Positions 34,132 through 45,844 of a stretch of DNA of 64,000 nucleotides are shown piece after piece. The stretch comes from Daphnia carinata (taxonomy: Eukaryota > Arthropoda > Branchiopoda > Diplostraca > Daphniidae). A program made the translations under genes and the position numbers. Below the pieces are notes generated by a model. It saw only the letters and a program-made list of their open reading frames with translations. It had not been told where the DNA came from and did no database searches. How positions within the stretch are numbered: position 1 is the stretch's first letter; the number at the start of each line of letters is the position of its first letter. The DNA lies in assembly GCF_022539665.2 (NCBI RefSeq), contig NC_081336.1:8594778-8658777 (forward strand). Direction: 5' to 3'.

Positions 34132-34905
34132 CACAAAGCAACAAAACGAAAACGTTAAAAGAAATTCACAATCAACTGTCCCCTCTCCCGTTTTACCTCT
34201 ACTCCCCCCCCCATCTCTTCGTTCAAATCGTGCAGCCTGAAGAAATCAAGAAAAGTTTGTCGCTTAATTTCCCTCTTCATCCTCCCTTGAAGACAGTCGC
34301 GCGCGCAAAGAAAAAAAAACGGAAAATGTCCTCAAGTGATTGCCAAATCCGCACAGATAACGTTTTTCTTCACATATATTCTTCGATGTTGATTCTTTTT
34401 GCCCACCGCCTCCTTTTCAATGTTTCAACAGAAAAAAAGGAAAATAATTTTGCAGCTGTTCTATAACTAAAAGAAGCTTCAGAGAATTTTGAGAGCTGAC
34501 GACGTGGCAATCAAAAATTTTGTTTGCATTAAACAAAAAAAAAAAGAACTAAAGTAGCTGTGTGATCTAGACCCCTCTCCCATTTAACTCGACTATTTTC
34601 GAACTCGACGTTGGTTCGTTTTTTTTTCCTCTTTATCTTTTTTAATTGGAAGATATAACAACGATGTTATTTTTTTTCTGCCTCTTGTCTATCACTCTCG
34701 TGTATAGAGCTGTCCCGTTCCTCTTCTGCTGACTGATTCGACAAAGAATGCTGTTAATTGAATTAACAAAAGACAAAAAAAATACAATGGCAGCCTTGTT
34801 AGCCCCTTCTCACACTATATTTTCATTCACAATTGCTTTTTTTTATTGAATTTGTTTAGCTTTTATTGTTATTTTTTTTTTTTTACATGACTGATATTCT
34901 TCATG
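34132..34905. other. Convergent 3' region of Ras2 and EMC7
   Basis: Presumed 3' UTRs of the two convergent genes, with poly-A and poly-T runs. No other gene seen. Confidence 0.5.
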
Positions 34906-35784
34906 TTATTTGCGTTTGACCACGCCCTGCTTGCTGCCACTGCTTTTCGTTGTCTTTTTGGCGGCATCGCCACCTCCAAATAGCGATGTCAGCATCTCAC
35001 TCATCTCAGGCATCTCATATTTAGGCATTTGGATGTTTTCCATTTCCTAGTTGGGAGCGAGAATCGTTTTAGGACTTGAAAATTAATAACGTTTATGCCA
35101 AAGGATACCTTTCTCGTTTCTGGATCATTCATCATTTTAGGCAAAATGAATATGAGAATCAATGGAAGGAACATCATCAGGACCTGTTCAGACATGAAAA
35201 TATTAGCCAAATGGAAAAGGTAGACTTATTTTTGTTTTACCATAGGGGAGAAGAGGAGATCAGTGACTCTCCATTGCTCCCTTTGCTGGAAATAACGATA
35301 AGGCATTCCAGGTTTAAACTTCAAGGGATAAGTAATCTGACTAACAGCGCTGGGCTGAACATGATTAATTCTTCTGGCCCGAAACTTCCCTTTAGAATTA
35401 ATATCCACTCTTACAGGTTCATAGTAAATGGATGGGTTGGACACTTCCACAACATATGAACCACTCGGCACACTGACTGAAAATGAGGCATCATCCCTAG
35501 AAAAATTGATAAAAATAGCATACAATTAAAATGGGATTTCACGGGAAAAGCCAAATAAAACAACGTTACCTAAGAAACGCTCTATATTCGCCACCGTCTA
35601 TTAATACATCTGTATGCAATTTCCAGTCTGGATTCAACTTAGCCCAGGCATCTGGAGCTTGAACTTTACCCTCAATTTTAAACCATTCTTTACTATTTTC
35701 ACCCTCATTACTTTTAACACATATTAAAAAAGATAAGCAAACAATTAATGTGGAGAGAAGCGTGCTATCAACTGATAACTTCAT
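34906..35784 (-). CDS. EMC7: ER membrane protein complex subunit 7
   Basis: Four exons (35784-35570, 35496-35241, 35183-35109, 35046-34906) give 228 residues. A signal peptide (about 1-25) precedes a lumenal beta-sandwich domain with VLIDGGEYRAFLR, FSVSVPSGSYVVEVSNP and VDINSKGKFRARRIN, all close to the EMC7 consensus. YFQQREQWRVTD leads to one membrane span (MMFLPLILIFILPKMM), followed by a charged cytosolic tail. The EMC inserts tail-anchored and multipass proteins into the ER membrane. The gene is divergent from UNC50 with only 342 bases between the two start codons, which probably hold a shared promoter. Confidence 0.95.
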
Positions 35785-36126
35785 GACGAAAACTTGCTGT
35801 CAAAATCAATAATAAAACGCCGCCATCTTACAACATTGTCGCCTTTAACCGGTACCAAATTTTTTGTTCCAGATGGTTTAAAACAAGTGTTATATTTGCG
35901 GAAACGTATTGACAAAATTTTTATTACTATAAAAAAGGTTTTAGCGACGGTCTATTATATAGTTATTGCATATTCAAAATGACACGTATTCAACGGTAAC
36001 ATTTCTGAATCCAGCAGACGAGATAAAGCCATACGATGTTGTTGGAGAAGAGGAAGAACGAAATCTAAAGTAATATTTGTTTTAGCAGAATAATTCTAAA
36101 AGAAATTAGTCTGGCGTGGCAAGAAT

Positions 36127-37395
36127 ATGTATAAACAACCAACACAAGGCAGTAGAGCGACGTCTCCAGCTTACGTTGACACTTCGGGCGCCAGTCATTA
36201 CGTCCACCCAGCTTCTTTCAGAGGTCCATCCCCTTTACCGTCCCCTGCAAATTTGAGGTCTTTCTTTAAACATAAACATGTCAACTACCGCGAAAAGGTT
36301 TCAACGATCTATTTTATTTCAAGCAGAACAGGATGCCTTTCAGCTGCAGCAAAACGATACAAATTTATAAGAAAGCTTTGCCACTTTCAGCAAATGGATT
36401 TCGAATATGCTCTCTGGCAAATGCTTTACCTCTTTATTTCTCCACAAAAAGTCTACAGAAATTTTCATTACAGAAAAAGTAAATTGCTTTCTGTTTATCT
36501 ACTTGTATACCAATAGTCTCTACAATTGCCATCTTTCTGCGCAGGTTCTAAAGCCCAATTTGCAAGAGATGACCCAGCATTTTTGGTGTTGCTAGCAATG
36601 TGGCTATGTTGTAAGTTAATTGCCTTGCTTTAAATTTGAAGATTTTAATTGATTTTACTCTTTTGACATTTTTAGTTTCATCAATGGTGTTGGCATTTTT
36701 CTTGGATTTGTCAATTTTCAGCTTCTTCAAATTTCTCACGTACACCATTTTTATTGACTGCCTTCTAGTTGGAGCAGGGATTGCAACAGCCATGTGGTAA
36801 CTAAATCTAAATTCTAATATTGGATTTAGAAAAATAGACTTTCAGTTTCATATTAATGTCAAATGTATTCTCATTTGAATTTTAGGCTGGTGGCAAATAA
36901 GCTGCTGATGAAACCCAATGTCAGAGGTGAAGATGTCGAGTGGGGTTATGCGTTTGACGTTCACCTGAACGCCTACTTTCCGGCACTGATCATCTTACAC
37001 GTTGTTCAGTCTATGTTGTACCATGGTACGTGTTAAGATAATCTGAAAAGCCGAATTGATCTTGAATACCTGAATTTCTTTTGTTAGTTCTTATCAGCCA
37101 AGATTGGTATTCCGCGACGTTTGTTGGAAACACCCTTTGGCTGATTGCTGTTGGCTATTATATCTATATCAATTTCCTTGGATACAGTTGTGAGTACCCA
37201 TAGTTGTTACAAAAAGAACCGTTCACCATTCTTTGTTTACATGATTTTACAGCTCTACCCATTCTACACAAGACCCGCGGACTTCTCTATCCGTTCACCG
37301 TGTTGTTCTTGATCTACGTCGTCAGTCTGGCATGCAATTGGAACGTTACACATACGCTGATAAACTTTTATCACGCCCGAGTCCACGTCATCTGA
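36127..37395 (+). CDS. UNC50: UNC-50 family Golgi membrane protein
   Basis: Exons 36127-36478, 36545-36610, 36676-36796, 36886-37025, 37088-37189 and 37253-37395 give 307 residues, slightly longer than the usual 260-275 because of the N-terminus. Conserved blocks are RKLCHFQQMDFEYALWQM, SPQKVYRNFHYRK, ARDDPAFLVLLAMWLC, DVEWGYAFDVHLNAYFP, GNTLWLIAVGYYIYINFLGY and NWNVTHTLINFYHARV. There are about five membrane spans. In worms UNC-50 is needed for surface delivery of some nicotinic receptors; in yeast the homologue Gmh1 is a Golgi protein. The first exon reads straight through a GT-to-AG segment of 26 bases (about 36298-36325), because removing it would destroy the frame. Confidence 0.93.
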
Positions 37396-39049
37396 AAAAA
37401 AGTACGTCTCCGTTTATTTTTGTGTTTCATCTTTGATTCTCCATATATTCCGTTGTTTGCGTGAAACAACAACTGTGGTCGCTTTTCCCTCCGTCTGTTG
37501 TTGTTAAACGTCAAAATACTGTATTAACATTAACAAAAAAATAAAGACGTTTACCCACGTTCGGAGAAGATGCACCTATCTAAGGGAATTGGTAAACGTC
37601 AGCCACGCTTGTCAGGAATCGTTGGACGGTACATGACCCTCAACTATCCGTCCAATAATATGATTAATGGATTGATTTCCGATATTGTTCGGTTCCGTTG
37701 CTAGGAGGCATTTTCGAAGCCTGCATCTCGACAGCTCTAGTTGTACGCGTATCTGCTACCTTCGGATCTTGTGTTTTGTATTGAAGATTTGTTGATGCGT
37801 AACCATGGAGCGTTTAATTTTAGTTTCAATCCTTAACGATGCATTCGAATCGTTCAATAGAGTCCAATTATTTCACAAATTGCTATTGAATTCATGCCAG
37901 TCCGAGACTCATTCGCTCCTGACAAACACGGGAAACTAACTTTAAACTTCGACCGAAATTCTACGTGAAAAGAAAGAAGGTTTCAGGGTCATTACATTCT
38001 TTATCATGTTGGCCTCGTATCCTGATAAGCTCGCAACAAAGGTCCCTTGGAATCCCTTTATTTTCGTGTTCTCATTTCGTAACGTTCGTAATGATGAATA
38101 GATGCATGTTTTTATGCTGCCGCGTGTGTCAGCATCCCGTTGTCCTAACGACCCACCGGTTTCTCCTAGTGTACGGTCACCATGAACTGAACATATGACT
38201 CGATCTTCCTCCAACTCCTTTGTTTAACCGTCATATCTCATTCACGAGCACGTAGACCACGTACCCCACCAACCATGACTGGCAATTTTTTCTTTTTTCC
38301 ATTTCAAACCTGTTGCAAATTCCAGGACTCCGGTAGATTGGTGCAATTTGGACGCAGAAAAACAAAAATCTGCCTAAGTAAACAGAATGTTCGCTTAAAT
38401 ATAGAATTTTGTTGACGTCACGCATCAGTTAATGGTCTTAGGTTAGCAGCGTTGCCATGCGATCGATACCGAGAAAGGCTTCCTTTTGCGTCAATGTGTT
38501 CAATGCCCCGAGTCCCGTTTTATTCAACACGACAGTCAGTGCCGTGCGAAACTCGTAGCTAGTTGGTCGTACGTCTCGTGTCTCGTGTACGTGTGAATCC
38601 TCCATGTGCCACTTTCATCCAAAGGGCACATGAATGAACACCCTAAAGGCACTAACGAAGAGAAACTGTTGGATCGTTCGTTTTTAAGCAATTTGATTGT
38701 GGCATTTCATCGCCAGGAATCTTTGCTCTTTCCCTTCTCTGCGTGGCAGAGTCACACATAAATGGTGGTACGCTTTAAGCTCCATCTCATCCAGGATTCC
38801 CGCACCCATGTCAAGGAGCCTTATGATTTCCATTTGAAACAACTTCAGTATCAAAGCGCTCCTTGTTTCATTGATTGATTTTCCTTTATTTATTTTCAAC
38901 TCTGTTTGAACCAGTTGTTTTCTTTCTACTTGTACATCTCTTATCGGTATCATTCGCTTCTGTCCTTTCTTTTTATAACAATAACCAGTTCTTTTGATCA
39001 GATATATTTCCTTTTCTTGTTTCTCTTTACCTTGGTCTGGTCGTCAAAA
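37396..39049. other. Spacer and 5' region of the exchanger gene
   Basis: 3' UTR of UNC50 followed by sequence with no supported gene. Frames of 60-90 codons near 37942-38214 and 38684-38953 (minus strand) lack domain features. Confidence 0.4.
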
Positions 39050-41213
39050 ATGGTGTGCGGGAATCCTTCGCGAGCGAATAAGTGCCCCGTTTTAGTTGTT
39101 CTTGTAGTTGTTGTTTGTGTTGTTACATTGCAATCTCAACCGGCCGTCTCCTACCACGTGGATGACGGTACGGGTGTTTATTACGAACGTTATCCTTTGC
39201 ACGATCCCAATAAACCCGATAACGAGCAAATCAAATCGTCCCCCAACCGCAATGAATCGATTGGGGATCCCAAAGACGTGGATGATGATGGATTTTCCGT
39301 CAACTGTACGGAACCAACGATCCAGGACTTTCCGCCTGACATGTTTACGCAAGAACAGCGCCAAAAAGGTGATTTATATCTCAAAGGCAAATGTTAGAGG
39401 TCGTGGTTTAATTTATTCTGTATTTAAAATTATTCCCGTAGGCGGTGTCGTTGTCCACTTCATCCTCTGTATTTACACCATGCTGATGATTGGAGTCGTC
39501 ATCGACGAGTATTTCGTCCCATCCCTGGAAATCATCGCCGAAGGTAATTTGCGCTTTTTAATTATACACAAAACATTTAATTAAATTATGTTTCTTTTAA
39601 TATTTCATTTAAATATTTATAGTATTGCATATGAGCCCTGATGTAGCCGGAGCGACTATTATGGCCATTGGAACTTCATCGCCGGAATTGTTCATTAATA
39701 TTGTTGGCACGTTCATCACGCAAGGAGATATTGGAGTCGGCACTATTGTCGGCTCGGCCGCGTTCAACATCTTAGCTGCACCCGCTTGCTGTGGATTATT
39801 TACCGGCTTTGTAAGGCGAACAAAGAGAATCGTAGTTTTGAAAAAAAAAAAAAATGATAAAAACATGGCTTTGTATTTAATGCAATCAAATAGGCCGTCC
39901 CGCTGGATTGGTGGCCACTTACACGCGACTGCGCAATCTATGGCTCCATCGTTATTGGATTGGCTGTCGTCGTGTCGGATAATCGGATTTTCTGGTGGGA
40001 AGCTATGATATTTGTCCTTTGCTATGGCGTTTTTCTAGCAGGTTATTATCAACTTAAACAGCGGCTTTGGCTTGTAAAAGCGTTATAATACCGACTCTTT
40101 ATTCCTTTTATCATTTTAGTCATGTTTTGTAATCGAACTTTGGAACGATGGGCCAACGCATTTATTATGCAATTTCAAAGCTGTTGCGGCAAGAAAAATG
40201 AGAATGAAATTAAGGAAAAGGACGAACAAACTGCCATGCAATCAGGTCTTAATTTGAATGAAGAGATTCTGTTGGATTATTCATAATTCATTACTTTATG
40301 CGGTTCGATTAGGCGTCGCTGAAAGATCCTCAAGCATTACGAAAGAGCAAATTGAATTGAGTGACGCTGAGTGTCCGGCTTTGCAGGATAGGGGATCCCC
40401 ATCGCCGGAGCCACAAAACGCTGCTGTTATTGAAGACGAACCGGATGGTCCAGTTAAATTTTTTCAGCCTCCTGAAGGCTCGTTTTCGACGAAACTCTAT
40501 TGGTACGTCATGTGGCTGGGCAATTTGATATTCTTCTTGACGATTCCGGACGTTCGTCGTGGTAAAAAATGGCGACGGACGTATCCGCTAGCATTCTTTA
40601 TTTGCATCCTTTGGATTGGGACTTTATCCTATCTCGTTGCTTGGTTCATCACTGTCATCGGTACATTTACTTGATGCTTTAATTCATTGTCAGATGCTAA
40701 TTTAGTTTTCATTGTAGGATACACTTTGGGGATTCCGGATTCAGCCATGGGTATCACGTTCCTCGCAGCAGGTGGAAGTGTTCCGGAAGGAGTGGCCGCC
40801 GTCGTGGTAGCCCGTGCAGGTATATATTTTCTGAAGTTAGACTTTGTCAGAGGAAAGCTAATGATTTGTATCGTAACACAGGTAAAGGTTCCATGGGTAT
40901 CAGTAACTCTGTTGGCTCCAACACCTTCGACATCCTTATCTGCATGGGTCTCCCTTGGCTTATAAAGGCGGCCGTTATGCCCGAATACCCCGCCGATGGT
41001 AATTTCGTGGCAATTAACTCTGGCGGAGTCGTCTATAGCGTCTTGATGCTGTTCTGCACCATTTTGGTGCTTTACTTTGCCATAGCCTTCAACAAGTTTG
41101 TTCTTGATAGGAAGATAGGTGCAATTTTACTGATTTCGTACATAGCTTTCTTAGTTCTGGCAGGCTGCTTTGAAATGAATGTTTTCATGCCAGTTAATGC
41201 ACCCCCATGTTAG
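39050..41213 (+). CDS. K+-dependent Na+/Ca2+ exchanger (NCKX, SLC24 type)
   Basis: Eight exons: 39050-39368, 39442-39543, 39623-39810, 39894-40041, 40120-40245, 40313-40660, 40718-40819 and 40882-41213, giving 554 residues. An N-terminal hydrophobic leader and an acidic extracellular loop precede the first membrane cluster. The alpha-1 repeat reads MAIGTSSPELFINIVGTF, then GDIGVGTIVGSAAFNIL. A long cytosolic loop follows. The alpha-2 repeat reads AAGGSVPEGVAAVVVARA, then GSMGISNSVGSNTFDIL. Paired alpha repeats with TSSPE and SVPE are typical of SLC24 exchangers, which swap Na+ for Ca2+ plus K+ across the plasma membrane. Which SLC24 branch is unclear. All introns are short and all joins keep frame. 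Confidence 0.93.
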
Positions 41214-41353
41214 TATATTATTTAGATGAATGCAGTAACTAAAAGTTTTGCTTGAGCACCCAAATCGCTGATATATTTGCTTCTGTTAGGGTCACTTGGT
41301 TTACGAATGCAATACACAAGGTTAAAAATGTCAAAGAGTATCATTCCCATGGA

Positions 41354-41599
41354 TCACAAGCTCTCGCCACAGCGCACAGTGTCACAATCAGAATCCCAAA
41401 AGACACACCAACCCAGCCCACTGTAGCAGAGGAGGAAGAGGGCCACTAGAAAGGCCAGTGAGCAAATTGTACAAGGCTGACGCTCGAGAAAGAACCCAGC
41501 CAGATAGAGCACCATGAAGACAGCATGGTTATAAAGAAGTAGCGGGTTGATAGGCTTGGGAATCAAAAGAACTGGAAGCAGCCATTGTAGACAGTACAT
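41354..41599 (-). CDS. BLCAP: BLCAP homologue
   Basis: A single-exon frame of 81 residues on the minus strand begins [16 protein letters not shown], the same as vertebrate BLCAP over this stretch. It continues with [20 protein letters not shown], also close to the family. BLCAP is a small protein with two membrane spans that influences growth and apoptosis; its mechanism is not well known. The C-terminus differs from the vertebrate form. The gene is convergent with the exchanger, with 140 bases between the two stop codons. Confidence 0.95.
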   Translation of the reverse strand: MYCLQWLLPVLLIPKPINPLLLYNHAVFMVLYLAGFFLERQPCTICSLAFLVALFLLCYSGLGWCVFWDSDCDTVRCGESL

Positions 41600-44500
41600 T
41601 TTGGTGACGCGTAGATGCAGTTAGGTAATTACGATAATTGTTTACAAATTATTTTTCTCAGCATCTGTCAAAACGTTCTTGAAATTTGCTCTTTTACCAC
41701 TATTGGTTCGTCAATCTATGTTCGAATAGATCGAATTGAGAAAGCCAAAATGATTTAGTTCTAAATTTAGATCCGTAACTTGAAGACTGTATTTCTTTAC
41801 CTTTTTTGTTAGCAAAAACATGCCATCATTCAATTTTTGTTGTGTACGTTGCAAACACACGTACGGCTCATATGTCGTAATAATATTGTGCAATCAGTAT
41901 TCGTAAGCTACCAGTAGATGCCTTTTCAACGCCAAATTCGACGATAGATGGCTTTATTGGCGCTATTTATGAACTTGAAATATTGATTGGAGCGCCGTTT
42001 AACACACTTTTTTATACACAATTCCAGCTTAGCCACTAGATGGCCAATATAGCATAAAGGAAAAATGAGAGGGAAAAGAAAGAAAAAGTAAATAGAGGTA
42101 AAAGGTTCCATACGCCACACGTAGGATTACAGTGTGAAAATCAAGCAAAATCTTTCTAAAGATAACTGCAAATTACATTTTCTTGTGCAGACGACTTCCA
42201 ACCACTCCCGTTATTAGTTTGTTCACAGACCAAAATTTTCCGAATGCTACAGAAAAACACACTCTAGTTGTTGGTTTTTTATACAATGCCTCTTTTTCTG
42301 ATGTGGCGAACCACCTATAACTTGAGGTCGTCTAATCACGACGTCTTTGCAAGAAAGCATAAAACTACCCGTGATTACGCCCTCGAGGAGCAACAGTTGG
42401 CAACAATCCCTTCCAGACTAATAATTAAAGTCTTAATTTGAGCGTGAAACTACGCTGTAGAAAACCTTGCTTTGGGTGTACACGCTGTTCTTCTATCAGC
42501 ACGTTTTTCTACTTGCTGACTCCTGGCGTGCGACATTCTGAAAGAACAACCGTTAAAAAAACAGCCAAAGCTCTGTCATGCAAAACGGTCATGAACGATT
42601 GGAGTCAAAAGGTATATAAAATACTGTTACTAGAAATATCTGTCAACTTTGAAACGTTTCTCGAATCATTTTTTCTCGTCAATTTATTTTCTCAAAAATG
42701 CCAACCGATTCTTTTCTCCTCTAGATGTCCTTGACAAAATATCGTCTGCTGGTCATTCGGTGCAGTTTTCACACCACGAGGCAATTGTACTCTTGCTTTC
42801 TTTGTCGTTTTCAAGAAAAACCATTTTGGAACGAGTGTGATGAACCAGTTGCAAAGGCAGTCGTGCAATAAGGCGTATGGATACAAAGGTGAGTGAGAGA
42901 AAATGTCTTTCCGTGTAATTAGGAAATAGTAGTGCCCTAGTGTGCCGTTATGTCGACACGAAATGGCCCCTCGACATGCTGGTGAGAGAGTGGCTCTTCC
43001 GAACTTGGGATTGTCTATTGGACAGTGCTAACGGATTTTCATTGCAATTGTGAATGAAATTTGCTCCGTGTAACTATGGTACTTTCGTGATAGCAGATGC
43101 GGGTTTATACGGGATCAGTTTATTTTTGTATCTAAAGGCAAATGAAAATTGATTTGAAATGAGCCTGGTAGAACTAGAAAAATTGATCATAGCTTTGATT
43201 TGAATCCAACTACAGTTTGATTGTCCTGTAGATTGTGAAACTAGCGAACCCAATAAGTTAAAACAAAAGAATGTATTTTCGTTAGCTATTAAATCAGCTG
43301 GTTAGAACATAACTGGACATTTCTGCTTTGGGATTTTGGCTTGTTATTTATCCGTTAGTTACACAATTATTCGTTTCTCAGTTTCAGTGATTTGTCCACG
43401 TTGCATTTTTCCGGTAACTGCTTTTTGCCCCGTTCTTATTTTTTCTTTTATTTTTATCGTTTCGGTCAAACTGATTTGAACGTTTTCCGTAAAACATTTG
43501 CCGTTGTCCAATCCGATTATGAATTTGAAGATCTTGTTCCCTGGCATTAGAAAGGTCACTTTATCGAGATGAAAACCCATAAAAGATGTTTAGAAAGTGG
43601 CGGAAATCCTCTTGTGTGTAACTTTTCAGGTTCGTCCATTGACGTCATTGCAATCGCCGAGTTTGAAAGATGCACACTTTCTCCATCTCTGTCTACAATA
43701 TTATCATCCAGGTAAATCTTGACGTATGACAGTTTTCACCGTTACAATAATCGTTTCCCCCTTGCAATTTTCAAGTGCACGCAGCGCACGCCTTGATGCA
43801 GTGAAGCAGAGAACCAAAAGGGACGCACGAGGATGCCGTCCAATGACCGATACGCTTGCTACACGTCTACGTGACCCCAATAGTCCAGCAGTAGTGAGCA
43901 CCTAGTTATTAGTTTCTGCAGGTATTGGGCGGCCTAAATTAACATCCGTAAAACAACATTTTCTCTTTCAATTACATTTATAGGCGAAAAGAAGCTCACT
44001 ACACGTATACATGAAATTGATATGTCTAGAAGGAAAACGTGAATCAGGAAAGATTTTTTTTTCTTTTTACCTTCTTTATTCAGGTAGCAGGTGTACTAAT
44101 TACGTGGCAAATGGATTATACATAGACAGCCAACAACAGCTTTCCTTTTTTTGGGGTAACATATGATGCCCCACTATACCGTGCTCACATCAAGTATATT
44201 TATGACATTGGAAAATAAAAAAAAAAATTAAGTCTCTTGTACCCATTTTGTCAAGAACATAATTTTTTTTTCTCTCTCTTTAAATAGGGAAGCATGACAT
44301 AAACTCGAGTTTAGTGGCCTACATTCCGATACTGCTCTTAAACACACTGGCGAAACCTGTTTGCTTCAGGTAAATTATAAATCATCGTCCAAAGAATCCC
44401 TGCTAGTACGTACACGCTCGTGGTCCAACTGGTTGTGCCGCCCTAAAATTGAATTGATTGGATGGCCTTTAATTTATTTAATAGCTCCAACTCATCTGAA

Positions 44501-44839
44501 AAGAACCGTAACGTATATTACCCGAAGAACATCGTCTAGATTATTGTTTATAGATATAGGTTGGTGTTATAGATATAAAAAACCGTGAGAAAACATGGAA
44601 ACAGTTTGGCCACGCGACCAAGTGCAAAACATCTAGTCGATGTAGAAAAAAAACACATTAAAGTTGCTTTAACCTCACTGTATTGTTATCTTTCTGTGTG
44701 TTTATGTTTTGGTAGGTGCAAGGAATGGGGTTGCCGTTTCGATGGGCGGAGTCGAGAAACTTGCTGGAGCACAGGCAGTCACGTGACTTTCAAAACAGAC
44801 AAAACCTTTTTCCCCGGCTTGTTGCTCCTTTTCCTCGGC
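41600..44839. other. Spacer with no supported gene
   Basis: Contains short frames without domain features. A CTCF-like core, CCACTAGATGGC, lies at 42033-42044. The last part leads into the TATA box of the next gene. Confidence 0.4.
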
Positions 44840-44847
44840 ATATAAAA
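44840..44847 (+). promoter_or_regulatory. TATA box and 5' UTR exon of the secreted protein gene
   Basis: TATAAAAA is followed by a possible noncoding exon ending TCAG before GTAAGT at 44955. An acceptor at 45821, 23 bases before the ATG at 45845, would complete an intron of 867 bases in the 5' UTR. Confidence 0.45.
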
Positions 44848-45844
44848 ACCACCGAGTCGACTCTTGGCCAACGTTCATTTACCATCCCGCAATCCCACGG
44901 CATTCATCCAAACGCAGCTCCGTGATTACTCGAATTTATTCTTCAATTAGTCAGGTAAGTTTTTATTTATAAATTGACTTTAAAAAAACAAACTAATTGT
45001 TCCCCCTCAGCAAAAATCGAAATCTTACAGGGGAAAATGTCATTTTTAAAACTAAAAAAAAGAAAACGAGGAATTTACTTTTTTCGTGACCTCTTAGTGT
45101 TGATGCAATTTGTTTTCAACGGTATTTATCAAGAAATTCCCGTAAAAGTCAAACAATGGGGAATTTTACGTATTTCCTGTTTAAAACAAATGACTGGGTC
45201 ACTAACCTTTTCCGTCATTTGTTTTCATCGCATAGGTTGAATTCTCGCAAGACGTAAAGTTGAGTCATCTTTGAATTTAAGAATCCCATTTCTTTTGTGG
45301 CTAAATTTCAAGTCAGCTGTTTAACGGGAGGCAAAAAAATGAGGAAATTGGGAGAGGTATGGGCTACTTTTCGATGGTTTTCCATGGGAGCCACGTGACA
45401 CAAAGAAGAAAAGAGGGCAAGGCGTTCGCATCCTCCGCAACCCCAGAAAGAACTTTTTTAAGCCCAAGGGGAGTACACACGGCGAGCACCAGCAGCGAAA
45501 AAAAAAATATCTGTGTCAACTCACCGTGAAGTGCTTCATAACGGGAATCGGTTCCGTCTTTCCTTTATTCGGTAGGGTGAACAAGGAAATAAACCCAAGT
45601 AGTTTTTTTATTTCTATCATCGAAGAATATCAGCCATCTGCTGTCGTAGGTTCGTTTTTCCGGTTCTTGGTTATGGAGGGAAGGGTTTTTGAAAATTCAA
45701 TGAACTCGGAAGTGCAACTTGGACGTCATTATTTTTCGCACGAGTCAACAACATTGTTTCTTGTCAAACGAAACAATATTTAACACTAAACCGTATCTTT
45801 TCTTTTGTTATTCCCAAACAGATTAAAACATAAAGGAAATCATT

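Noticed and set aside
36298-36325. A 26-base intron in the first UNC50 exon
   Set aside because: It is too short, and removing it would break the frame of the conserved segment that follows.
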